A stretch of DNA of 13,165 nt from Nocardioides sp. (GTDB lineage: Bacteria; Actinomycetota; Actinomycetes; Propionibacteriales; Nocardioidaceae): contig JAJPEO010000385.1 in NCBI GenBank assembly GCA_021166815.1, forward strand, positions 1 through 13,165, written 5' to 3'. The notes under the pieces were generated by a model. The model searched no databases. It was not told where the DNA came from and saw only the letters and a program-made list of their open reading frames with translations. This document shows positions 1-5,045 of the stretch, piece by piece; the first letter of the stretch is position 1; every line of letters starts with the position of its first letter. Made by a program: the position numbers and the translations under genes.

Positions 1-116
1 TCAACAACTGGATGCTCACCGAGCTCATCCGCCAGCTCGGGGGCGGGGACCCGCAGCCCTGGCAGGGCCAGGGCGCGACCGAGAGCAGCGCCGCGAGCGC
101 GAGCCAGGTCGGGTGA
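1..116 (+). CDS. C-terminal end of an unidentified protein (5' truncated)
   Basis: An open frame enters from the left edge and ends at the TGA at 114-116, giving about 37 residues. The first part (NNWMLTELIRQLGGGDPQPW) could be a helix followed by a polar turn. The rest is a low-complexity tail rich in Ser, Ala, Gln and Gly, as in many disordered actinobacterial C-termini. The next gene starts at a GTG overlapping this stop by 4 nt, so the two are probably translationally coupled and this may be the first gene of the fluoride-channel operon. I do not recognise the family from so short a piece. Confidence 0.6.
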   Translation, partial: NNWMLTELIRQLGGGDPQPWQGQGATESSAASASQVG

Positions 117-514
117 CGCGCCGCCCCCTCACCGCCGCCGACCTCGCCTTCGTCGGGGCGGGCGCCGCAGCTGGCGCACTCCTGCGCTGGGGCATCGACA
201 CCCTCTCCCCCGCGACCACCGTGCCGTGGGACGTGGTGGCCATCAACGTCGTCGGCGCCTTCGCGCTCGGGGCCCTGCCGCTGCTGCCCGGCGTACGCCG
301 CTCCCACCGCCTCGCCCTGCTGCTCGGGCCGGGGCTGCTCGGCGGGTTCACCACCGTCTCGGTATGGGCCGAGGACGTGCGGGGTCTCGCCGCCTCCGGC
401 CACGCTCTTGCGGCGGCCCTCACGCTCGGCATCACTCTTGCCGCCGGCCTGCTCGCCGCCCACCTCGGTCGGCGGGTCAGCCACCGCCCCGAGCCCGAGG
501 ACGCCGTCACGTGA
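113..514 (+). CDS. crcB: Fluoride-specific channel subunit CrcB/Fluc (first of a pair)
   Basis: This is a 133-residue, four-helix membrane protein of the CrcB/Fluc family, which forms dimeric channels that let toxic fluoride leave the cytoplasm. Family landmarks are GALLRW near residue 21, NVVGAFALG near 45 (with the conserved pore Asn) and GGFTTVSVWAED near 77-88. The GTG start at 113 lies in a GTGA overlap with the preceding stop. The stop overlaps the next crcB gene in the same way, so the paired subunits are coupled and likely make a heterodimer. The usual Phe-box motif TTFSTF reads TTVSVW here, so both pore phenylalanines are replaced (Val and Trp). The other subunit keeps both. No fluoride riboswitch could be sought because the upstream DNA is coding or outside the window. 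Confidence 0.93.
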   Translation: MTRRPLTAADLAFVGAGAAAGALLRWGIDTLSPATTVPWDVVAINVVGAFALGALPLLPGVRRSHRLALLLGPGLLGGFTTVSVWAEDVRGLAASGHALAAALTLGITLAAGLLAAHLGRRVSHRPEPEDAVT

Positions 515-843
515 CCGCCCTCCTCGTCGCCCTCGGCGCAGCGGTGGGCGCGCCCCTGCGCTACGCCTGGGCCCACACGCTCGACCGCCACTGGCCCACC
601 GGCACGCTGCTCGCCAACGCCGTCGGCTCGGCCCTCGTGGGCTTCTTCGCCGCCCTCGGGCTGTCGGGCGAGGCGTGGGCACTGCTGGCGACGGGCTTCT
701 GCGGGGCGCTCACGTCCTTCTCGTCCTTCGCGGTCCAGGCCGTCGAGCGTCCGGATCGCGCAGGTGTGGCGTACGCGCTCGCCACGGTCGTCCTCACCGT
801 CGGGCTGTGCGCCACCGGGTTCTGGGTGGGCTCGCTGGCCTGA
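511..843 (+). CDS. crcB: Fluoride-specific channel subunit CrcB/Fluc (second of a pair)
   Basis: This is a 110-residue CrcB/Fluc subunit starting at the GTG at 511, which overlaps the stop of the first subunit (GTGA). It carries the canonical motifs: GAPLRYAW near residue 13, NAVGSALVGFF near 35 (pore Asn) and GFCGALTSFSSFAVQ near 62-76, in which both Phe-box phenylalanines are present. Four hydrophobic segments fill the protein and there is almost no tail, the usual size for the family. Paired crcB genes in Gram-positive bacteria commonly encode subunits inserted in opposite topology that assemble as heterodimers, and that is the likely arrangement here. The gene is followed after 21 nt by an array of 50-bp palindromes. 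Confidence 0.95.
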   Translation: MTALLVALGAAVGAPLRYAWAHTLDRHWPTGTLLANAVGSALVGFFAALGLSGEAWALLATGFCGALTSFSSFAVQAVERPDRAGVAYALATVVLTVGLCATGFWVGSLA

Positions 844-864
844 GCCCGGCCGGTGGGGTTGGGA

Positions 865-1036
865 GCGGTGAGTGAGCCACATCCTGGCCACGCGGAATGT
901 GGTTGGGCCACCGCCCACTCGGAGAGCGGTGAGTGAGCCACATTCTGGCCACGAGGAATGTGGCTGAGTCACCGCCCATCCGGAGAGCGGTGAGTGAGCC
1001 ACATCCTGGCCACGAGGAATGTGGCTGAGCCACCGC
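865..1036 (+). repeat. Three tandem copies of a 50-bp palindromic element
   Basis: Units lie at 865-914, 926-975 and 987-1036, an exact 61-bp period. Each unit is two 20-nt arms around a 10-nt centre. The left arm begins GCGGTGAGTGAGCCACAT and is the same in all three. The right arm is an imperfect reverse complement ending in CACCGC and varies from unit to unit. The 11-nt spacers (915-925, 976-986) are nearly identical, so the array probably grew by duplication. It lies in the convergent gap between crcB and the metallopeptidase gene. An RNA copy would fold into a strong stem-loop, but no U-run follows, so a classical terminator role is not shown. The element resembles REP/BIME-type repeats in general form only. 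Confidence 0.88.
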
Positions 1037-1048
1037 CCACCCTCTGCA

Positions 1049-1098
1049 GCGGTCAGTGAGCCACATTCGGGCGCGACGAAATGTGGCTCACTCACCGC
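1049..1098 (-). repeat. 50-bp palindromic element, fourth copy, reverse orientation
   Basis: This is the most symmetrical copy. Arms 1049-1067 and 1080-1098 are complementary at 18 of 19 positions around a 12-nt loop (1068-1079). Read on the minus strand its first arm has the invariant form GCGGTGAGTGAGCCACAT seen in the other copies, so I place it in the minus orientation. The copy's constant arm therefore faces the end of the minus-strand metallopeptidase gene (stop at 1163), 64 nt away. The remaining stretch 1099-1162 has no gene or structure I can name. Confidence 0.85.
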
Positions 1099-1162
1099 TC
1101 ACGGCGGCAGCAGGAGGTCGAGGGGGTCGAGGGCAGCGAGCGGCCGTACGCCACCCCGACGC

Positions 1163-1516
1163 TCACCCCCAGCCGAGCTCGTGGAGGCGCCGGTCGTCGA
1201 GGCCGAAGTGGTGGGCGATCTCGTGCACGACGGTGATGCGCACCTCCTCCTCGAGCTCCTCGGGGGTGTCGGCCATGTCGAGGAGCGGGCCGCGGAAGAG
1301 CAGGATGCGGTCGGGCAGCATGCCGGCGTGGTTGGCCGGCCGATCGGTGAGCGCGAGGCCGTCGTAGAGGCCCAGCAGGTCCGGGTCGTCCGCGGGCGCC
1401 TCGGGCTCGACCAGCACCACGACGTTGTGGACCAGCGACGCGAGGTCGTCGGGGAGCTCGTCCAGCGCCCGCTCCACCAGCGCGTCGAACGCGGCGGGGT
1501 CGATGTCGACGGGCAT
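1163..1516 (-). CDS. Small metallopeptidase family protein (zincin fold, DUF1025-like)
   Basis: This is a 117-residue cytoplasmic protein with a zincin motif near its C-terminus, VVHEIAHHFGLDDRRLHELG (about residues 96-115). HEIAH is the HExxH zinc site, and the GLDD just after it supplies the third-ligand region typical of the family. The N-terminal part has the family features of an acidic helix (VERALDELPDDL), a hydrophobic strand ending VEPEAP, a GLYDGLAL strand and PDRILLFRGPL before the catalytic helix. No signal peptide is present. Substrate and role are not established for this family. The ATG at 1516 has no Shine-Dalgarno sequence but has TAGGCT exactly 6 nt upstream, suggesting a leaderless transcript. 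The length is normal for the family. Confidence 0.9.
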   Translation of the reverse strand: MPVDIDPAAFDALVERALDELPDDLASLVHNVVVLVEPEAPADDPDLLGLYDGLALTDRPANHAGMLPDRILLFRGPLLDMADTPEELEEEVRITVVHEIAHHFGLDDRRLHELGWG

Positions 1517-1522
1517 GGGGCC

Positions 1523-1528
1523 AGCCTA
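1523..1528 (-). promoter_or_regulatory. Candidate -10 box for a leaderless metallopeptidase transcript
   Basis: On the minus strand TAGGCT (consensus TANNNT) is followed by six bases and then the ATG at 1516. This spacing would put the transcription start on or beside the start codon. No ribosome-binding site precedes the ATG. The -35 region holds a direct repeat (1533-1563) instead of a recognisable TTGAC box. Confidence 0.5.
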
Positions 1529-1532
1529 GGGA

Positions 1533-1563
1533 GGCCCGGAAATGCAGCGGCCCGGAAATGCAG
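1533..1563. repeat. Two 15-bp direct repeats in the -35 region of the metallopeptidase gene
   Basis: The plus-strand unit GGCCCGGAAATGCAG occurs perfectly at 1533-1547 and 1549-1563, a 16-bp period. It sits between the tRNA-Asp terminator hairpin and the -10 box of the metallopeptidase gene. It could be a regulator site or a slippage duplication. The sequence alone cannot decide. Confidence 0.7.
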
Positions 1564-1595
1564 AAGACCCGGATCTCGGTGAGATCCGGGTCTTC
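1563..1595 (-). terminator. Hairpin terminator after tRNA-Asp
   Basis: A perfect 15-bp stem (1563-1577 with 1581-1595) closes a 3-nt loop. It starts 4 nt after the tRNA-Asp CCA end, so it is well placed to end the tRNA-Glu/tRNA-Asp transcript. The run that follows on the minus strand (TGCATTT) is only weakly U-rich, as is common in high-G+C actinobacteria. The stem is symmetric and could also act on plus-strand readthrough. Confidence 0.8.
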
Positions 1596-1599
1596 GCGA

Positions 1600-1676
1600 T
1601 GGCGACCCCGACGGGACTCGAACCCGCGGCCTCCGCCGTGACAGGGCGGCGCGCTAACCAACTGCGCTACGGGGCC
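1600..1676 (-). tRNA. tRNA-Asp (GTC)
   Basis: The minus strand folds as a 77-nt cloverleaf including an encoded CCA (1600-1602). The acceptor stem GGCCCCG pairs with CGGGGTC (one G-U). The anticodon stem CCGCC/GGCGG encloses loop CTGTCAC with anticodon GTC at 1642-1640, and the T-loop GTTCGAGTC is intact. It lies downstream of tRNA-Glu on the same strand, probably in one transcript, and is followed by a strong hairpin. Confidence 0.97.
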
Positions 1677-1768
1677 AGATGTGGTGCTGTGTGCTTCTTG
1701 CGAAGCGGTGGAACTCTAACCCATGCCCGCCGATCGCTCCCAATCGGGACCCGCCCAGCGGCACATCG

Positions 1769-1841
1769 CACCCCCAACCGGATTCGAACCGGCGCTACCG
1801 CCGTGAAAGGGCGGGGTCCTAGGCCGCTAGACGATGGGGGC
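1769..1841 (-). tRNA. tRNA-Glu (TTC)
   Basis: The minus strand folds as a 73-nt cloverleaf. The acceptor GCCCCCA pairs with TGGGGGT (G-U at the first pair). The anticodon stem CCGCC/GGCGG encloses loop CTTTCAC with anticodon TTC at 1807-1805, and the T-loop is GTTCGAATC. The three bases after the discriminator are CGA, so the CCA end is not encoded and must be added enzymatically, unlike the neighbouring tRNA-Asp. The 92 nt between it and tRNA-Asp (1677-1768) contain no gene or terminator I can see, which fits co-transcription. Confidence 0.97.
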
Positions 1842-1880
1842 CCGCCGCGCGCGAGCGCGAGGCTCGCCGAGGCGTCGTAC

Positions 1881-1886
1881 AGCATA
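1881..1886 (-). promoter_or_regulatory. Candidate -10 box for the tRNA-Glu/tRNA-Asp transcript
   Basis: On the minus strand TATGCT (matches TANNNT) lies about 40 nt before the tRNA-Glu 5' end, in the divergent gap between tRNA-Glu and tRNA-Phe. A GTGAGG hexamer 17 nt further upstream is at the right spacing for a -35 but is a poor match. The call rests mainly on the -10 and on position. Confidence 0.4.
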
Positions 1887-1926
1887 GGGCGAGCCACGCG
1901 ATTCCTCACGATCGAGGATGCTGTTG

Positions 1927-1932
1927 TAGTCT
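1927..1932 (+). promoter_or_regulatory. Candidate -10 box for tRNA-Phe
   Basis: TAGTCT (matches TANNNT, preceded by TTG) ends 11 nt before the tRNA-Phe 5' end. This would put the transcript start a few bases before the mature tRNA. No convincing -35 is seen 17 nt upstream. The rest of the 1842-1943 gap shows nothing else I can identify. Confidence 0.45.
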
Positions 1933-1943
1933 CTTCCCCGCTT

Positions 1944-2016
1944 GGGCAGGTAGCTCAGTTGGAAGAGCGTCCGCCTGAAAAGTGGAAGGTCGGCGGTTCG
2001 ACCCCGCCCCTGCCCA
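1944..2016 (+). tRNA. tRNA-Phe (GAA)
   Basis: The plus strand folds as a 73-nt cloverleaf. The acceptor GGGCAGG pairs with CCTGCCC. The anticodon stem TCCGC/GTGGA encloses loop CTGAAAA with anticodon GAA at 1977-1979. The T-arm GGCGG/CCGCC has loop TTCGACC. The discriminator is A and the next bases are CAA, so CCA is not encoded. It is transcribed away from tRNA-Glu and tRNA-Asp and is followed after 9 nt by a terminator hairpin. Confidence 0.97.
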
Positions 2017-2025
2017 CAAGCAAGG

Positions 2026-2063
2026 ACCGCAGGTCGGGCACTCGCCCGGCCTGCGGTTCGTCT
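2026..2063 (+). terminator. Hairpin terminator after tRNA-Phe
   Basis: A 14-bp G+C-rich stem (2026-2039 with 2044-2057, one G-U pair) has a 4-nt loop and is followed by TCGTCTTT, a modest U-rich tail. It is well placed to end the tRNA-Phe transcript 20 nt before the next gene. Confidence 0.85.
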
Positions 2064-2082
2064 TTCACGCCACAATGGCCCC

Positions 2083-3357
2083 GTGCTCCCCCGCTTCGAG
2101 ATCGCGCGCCGCCTGCGGCCCGTCGACCTCGTCCGCCCCGGCCCCCTGGCCCCGGCCCCCGCGGCCGCGGTGACGACTCCCCTGCGCGGCACCGGGTCGC
2201 TCGGACTGCGCCTGGGCGACCTCGAGGTCCGCGGCGCGTACGACGGCTCGACGGTGTCCCTGGACGTCGGCGGCCGGGAGCTGCGCAGCCGCCGGCACGC
2301 CCGGGCAGCCGACCCGACCGCCCTCGGCCTTACGCTCACCGGCCACCACCTGACGGTGTGGGCCGCGGAGGAGCCCGGCTGGGTGGCGCGCGCCCGCTAC
2401 GACCTGCGCGAGGACCTCGACGTCCACGACGAGGCACTGCTCGCCTCGCTCGCCGTCGACGCGCCCGACGAGGCGACGGTGGGCGCGTTCGGCCAGCTCG
2501 GGCTGCGTGACGTACGGCTGGTCACCACCACCGACGGCAGCCCGCTGCGCACCGAAGGGCTGCTGTGGTTCACCGCGACGTCGGCCGGCCCGGGGTTCTT
2601 CGACACCGCCCACACCAGCGTGTGGTCGGTCGACCCGTCGTCGCTGGACCTCGCGCACCGCGCCGACCTGTGGTTCCGTCGCCCGGACGTGCCGGGGGTG
2701 TACGGCGACCACGCCACCCACCTGGTCCGCGACGGGGCGCAGTGGCTGGTCGCGACGTCGACGTGGGGCGACTTCGAGGAGCCCCGCACCCGCGCCGACC
2801 GCCGGGCGCAGTCCAGCCTCCGGGTCACGCTCGCCGAGACCACCGCCGGCCTGCTCACCGGCACCCACGTCCTCGACACCCGTGAGCTGCCGCTGCCCAC
2901 CGACGGGCTCGACTCCATCGCCACCTGGGACCCGCACTTGGTGCACCACCAGGGCCGGTGGCTGGTCGGGTTCGTCAGCGCCCCGAAGTTCTTCTCCTTC
3001 CATCCCGCCCTCGCCGGAGGCCCGGCGCTGGACCGCCTGCAGCTGCTCGGCGCCGACAGGTCCCGGCGCGCCACCGAGGGCACCACCCTGCTGCCGCTCG
3101 AGGGCACGATCCGCGTGCTGGCCAGCGACGGCCGCGACGGACGCCGTGGCCAACGCGCGGCGTACCCCGTCTTCGACCTGTCGATGGCCCAGACCGGCGT
3201 GGTCGACGCGCCCTACCCCACCAACATCCCGTGGCCCACCGTCGCGCGCCTCGACGACGGCTCGTGGCTGATGCTCACCTTCAACGGGCGGCGATCGGGC
3301 GGCGCACTGCTGGGGTACGGCACCCACGGCGACCTGGTGGTCATGCGCTCGACCTGA
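2083..3357 (+). CDS. Putative beta-propeller protein (GH43-like fold), function unknown
   Basis: This is a 424-residue protein with no signal peptide or membrane segment. It has repeated short modules of the form 'strand - turn - W(L/V)(V/L)': GDHATHLVRDGAQWLVATSTWGDF near 208-231, WDPHLVHHQGRWLVGFVS near 282-299, and PWPTVARLDDGSWLMLTFNG near 383-402. Such blades, with an Asp-Pro-His strand and Trp-rich strands, resemble five-bladed propellers of the GH43/GH62/GH68 superfamily. I cannot confirm the catalytic acids, so an enzymatic role is not claimed. The GTG start at 2083 has no Shine-Dalgarno sequence. CACAAT lies 6 nt upstream and may be a -10 box for a leaderless mRNA. The gene stands alone between tRNA-Phe and the amino acid dehydrogenase. 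Confidence 0.75.
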   Translation: MLPRFEIARRLRPVDLVRPGPLAPAPAAAVTTPLRGTGSLGLRLGDLEVRGAYDGSTVSLDVGGRELRSRRHARAADPTALGLTLTGHHLTVWAAEEPGWVARARYDLREDLDVHDEALLASLAVDAPDEATVGAFGQLGLRDVRLVTTTDGSPLRTEGLLWFTATSAGPGFFDTAHTSVWSVDPSSLDLAHRADLWFRRPDVPGVYGDHATHLVRDGAQWLVATSTWGDFEEPRTRADRRAQSSLRVTLAETTAGLLTGTHVLDTRELPLPTDGLDSIATWDPHLVHHQGRWLVGFVSAPKFFSFHPALAGGPALDRLQLLGADRSRRATEGTTLLPLEGTIRVLASDGRDGRRGQRAAYPVFDLSMAQTGVVDAPYPTNIPWPTVARLDDGSWLMLTFNGRRSGGALLGYGTHGDLVVMRST

Positions 3358-3418
3358 GGGGCCGTCGGGGGTGATGTTCCCCATGCGGCGGGCAGGCGCC
3401 GATGGCGATATGGTCGAC

Positions 3419-3432
3419 GTGACGGCTGTCAC
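3419..3432. promoter_or_regulatory. Candidate operator (GTGAC-N4-GTCAC) upstream of the amino acid dehydrogenase
   Basis: The palindrome GTGACGGCTGTCAC lies 65 nt before the dehydrogenase ATG, just after a possible -10 (TATGGT, 3409-3414). Read as CGTGA-N6-TCACA it matches the CRP/GlxR family consensus TGTGA-N6-TCACA at 9 of 10 positions. An almost identical palindrome (9209-9222) precedes the ornithine aminotransferase gene. The identity of the regulator is inference. Confidence 0.45.
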
Positions 3433-3497
3433 ACCACCGACGTGGCCGCCACCCACGACCGCCCACCCCGCGGCCGCACACGAGAAGGACACAACCC

Positions 3498-4592
3498 ATG
3501 TCTGGAGCAGCACGCACCACCACCGCCGTCGACGTCTTCGAGCTCGGCGACGAGCACGAGCAGGTCGTCTTCTGCAACGACCGCGCCAGCGGCCTCAAGG
3601 CCATCATCGCGATCCACAGCACCGCCCTCGGACCGGCGCTCGGCGGGACGCGGTTCTACCCCTACGCCACCACCGACGACGCGATCACCGACGTCCTCAA
3701 CCTCTCGCGCGGCATGACCTACAAGGCCGCGCTCGCGGGCCTCGACCTGGGCGGCGGCAAGGCCGTCATCATCGGCGACCCCGCCACCCTCAAGACCGAG
3801 CCGCTCCTGCGCGCCTACGGCCGCTTCGTGCAGTCGCTCAACGGGCGCTACTTCACCGCCTGCGACGTCGGCACCTTCAGCGCCGACATGGACGTCATCG
3901 CCCGCGAGTGCGACTACGTCACCGGCCGCACCGTCGCCCACGGCGGCGCCGGCGACAGCTCCGTGCTGACCGCGTACGGCGTCTTCCAGGGCATGCGGGC
4001 CGCCGCGGAACAGGTGTGGGGCGAGCCCACCCTCGCCGGGCGCACCGTCGGCGTCGCCGGCGTCGGCAAGGTCGGCCACCACCTCGTACGCCACCTCGTC
4101 GAGGACGGCGCCACCGTCGTCGTCACCGACGTGCACCAGCCCTCCGTCGACCGGGTCCTGGCCGAGCACCCCGAGGTCACCTCGGTCGCCTCCACCGACG
4201 CCCTGGTCGCCTCGCCCCTCGACGTCTACGCCCCGTGCGCGCTCGGCGGCGCGCTGTCCGACGACGTCGTCGAGGTGCTCAGCGCCAAGATCGTCTGCGG
4301 CGCCGCCAACACCCAGCTCGCCCACGACGGCATCGAGAAGCGCCTCGACGAGCGCGGCATCCTCTACGCGCCCGACTACTGCGTGAACGCCGGCGGGCTC
4401 ATCCAGGTGTGCGACGAGCTCGAGGGCTTCGACTTCGACCGCGCCAAGCAGCGTGCGAGCGCCATCTTCGACACCACCCGCGAGGTCTTCGAGCACGCCA
4501 AGGCCGAAGGGGTGCCGACCGCGATGGCCGCCGACCGGGTCGCCGAACGTCGCATCCGCGAGGTCGGGCGGCTGCGAGGCATCCACCTCTGA
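3498..4592 (+). CDS. Leu/Val/Phe-type amino acid dehydrogenase (NAD-dependent)
   Basis: This is a 364-residue cytoplasmic Glu/Leu/Phe/Val dehydrogenase family enzyme that oxidatively deaminates branched-chain (possibly aromatic) amino acids to 2-oxo acids with NAD+. The substrate-binding domain shows [10 protein letters not shown] (47-56), K76 in MTYKAAL, K88 in [10 protein letters not shown] and D123 in CDVGT. These correspond to K68, K80 and D115 of Bacillus leucine dehydrogenase with a constant 8-residue offset. The Rossmann motif GVAGVGKVG is at 185-193. The size equals Streptomyces valine dehydrogenase. The ATG at 3498 has AAGGA 8 nt upstream. Its position beside DUF3073 and purM/purF matches vdh in Streptomyces. 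A CRP-like palindrome upstream suggests control by nutrient state. Exact substrate cannot be read from sequence. Confidence 0.95.
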   Translation: MSGAARTTTAVDVFELGDEHEQVVFCNDRASGLKAIIAIHSTALGPALGGTRFYPYATTDDAITDVLNLSRGMTYKAALAGLDLGGGKAVIIGDPATLKTEPLLRAYGRFVQSLNGRYFTACDVGTFSADMDVIARECDYVTGRTVAHGGAGDSSVLTAYGVFQGMRAAAEQVWGEPTLAGRTVGVAGVGKVGHHLVRHLVEDGATVVVTDVHQPSVDRVLAEHPEVTSVASTDALVASPLDVYAPCALGGALSDDVVEVLSAKIVCGAANTQLAHDGIEKRLDERGILYAPDYCVNAGGLIQVCDELEGFDFDRAKQRASAIFDTTREVFEHAKAEGVPTAMAADRVAERRIREVGRLRGIHL

Positions 4593-4606
4593 CGTCCGCG
4601 GACGTC
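4591..4606. repeat. Perfect 16-bp palindrome at the dehydrogenase stop codon
   Basis: GACGTCCGCGGACGTC is fully self-complementary and begins inside the TGA stop of the dehydrogenase (4590-4592). In RNA it would make a 6-bp stem with a CGCG loop. It lies 17 nt before the larger terminator hairpin. Its role is unknown; it could be part of the 3' end structure or a protein site. Confidence 0.6.
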
Positions 4607-4623
4607 AACCAGGCACGTACGAC

Positions 4624-4668
4624 GATCGGGCGCCTTCCGGCACGACAGGCGTCAGGGGGCGCCCGATC
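4624..4668. terminator. Bidirectional hairpin between convergent genes
   Basis: Perfect 11-bp arms GATCGGGCGCC (4624-4634) and GGCGCCCGATC (4658-4668) flank a 23-nt loop in the 85-nt gap between the converging dehydrogenase and DUF3073 genes. Partial complementarity continues outward. No U-run is present on either strand, but position and strength suggest a shared terminator. Confidence 0.65.
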
Positions 4669-4677
4669 CGTGCGTCG

Positions 4678-4869
4678 TCAATCGCGACGCCGGGGGTCGG
4701 CGTAGTCCGCCCACTCGTCGTAGTCCTCGGACTCGACGGGTTCACTCACCCGGTGGTTGTCGTCTCCGTGCAGCTCCTTGGCCAGCGCGCCGAAGTCGGT
4801 CTCGTGAGTCCGGTACTTCAGCTCGCGTGCAACCTTGGTCTGCTTCGCCTTAGCTCGGCCGCGCCCCAT
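4678..4869 (-). CDS. DUF3073 family small protein
   Basis: This is a 63-residue highly charged protein starting MGRGRAKAKQTKVARELKY, the signature N-terminus of actinobacterial DUF3073. A conserved middle (TDFGALAKELHG) is followed by an acidic tail ending ADPRRRD. Function is unknown. The basic N-terminus suggests nucleic acid or ribosome contact, but that is inference. An upstream in-frame start would add 14 residues, but the family start at the ATG at 4869 is preferred; a GAGGGGG run lies about 11 nt before it. Position next to purM and the Val/Leu dehydrogenase is conserved in Streptomyces and, for purM, in Mycobacterium. A candidate ECF-sigma promoter lies upstream. Confidence 0.92.
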   Translation of the reverse strand: MGRGRAKAKQTKVARELKYRTHETDFGALAKELHGDDNHRVSEPVESEDYDEWADYADPRRRD

Positions 4870-4979
4870 AGGGTCCGACCCCCTCGCACACTTGGCCGGG
4901 GCTCGGGGCACCCACCCTGAGGCTGAACCTGGGGTTGGCGCCGCGGCACCCGGTCTGATCGGTTACATATCGTGGGGTC

Positions 4980-5006
4980 AACGCTACCTGAGGGGTGGCT
5001 GTTCCC
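4980..5006 (-). promoter_or_regulatory. Candidate ECF sigma (SigE/SigH/SigR-type) promoter for DUF3073
   Basis: On the minus strand GGAAC (5005-5001) is followed after exactly 18 bases by GTT (4982-4980). This matches the GGAAC-N18-GTT pattern recognised by SigH/SigR and SigE-type sigma factors of actinobacteria. The extended bases also fit (GGGAAC and CGTT). It would start transcription about 100 nt before the DUF3073 ATG. No strong housekeeping promoter is evident in the gap. The rest of 4870-5045 holds only the inverted repeats listed separately. Confidence 0.4.
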
Positions 5007-5030
5007 GCACACCCCTCGCCCAAATGGGGT
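4990..5030. repeat. Overlapping inverted repeats between purM and DUF3073
   Basis: GAGGGGTG (4990-4997) is the exact reverse complement of CACCCCTC (5010-5017). The CACCCC part can instead pair with GGGGTG just downstream (about 5025-5030). Only one of the two hairpins can form at a time. They lie after the purM stop (5046, minus strand) and could serve as its terminator. The first encloses the -35 half of the candidate ECF promoter. Confidence 0.45.
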
Positions 5031-5045
5031 GCGGACAGGTGCCGG

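Noticed and set aside
25..1095. 356-residue minus-strand reading frame with repeated CGSLTA / MWLTHRS-like peptides
   Set aside because: It is the translation of the palindromic repeats plus the reverse strand of the two crcB genes, whose motifs are clear. The shorter frames through the repeats are the same artefact.
865..1098. CRISPR-like array (61-bp regular repeats)
   Set aside because: Each whole 50-bp unit is itself the palindrome, the 11-12 nt spacers are short and nearly identical instead of unique, and no cas genes are nearby.
1600..2016. Integration (att) site or mobile island at the tRNA cluster
   Set aside because: No integrase, no duplicated tRNA 3' end and no foreign composition are visible, and all three tRNAs are intact.
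3419..3432. GlnR or AfsQ1 site at the dehydrogenase promoter
   Set aside because: Those sites use GTNAC-type halves separated by 6 nt; here the gap is 4 nt and the symmetry is inverted, so a CRP-family palindrome fits better.
2065..3513. 482-residue minus-strand open frame opposite the propeller gene
   Set aside because: The composition is that of a reverse-strand shadow. The plus-strand protein has coherent hydrophobic blades and a plausible start after the tRNA terminator.
3429..4586. 385-residue minus-strand open frame
   Set aside because: It is antisense to the well-conserved amino acid dehydrogenase.
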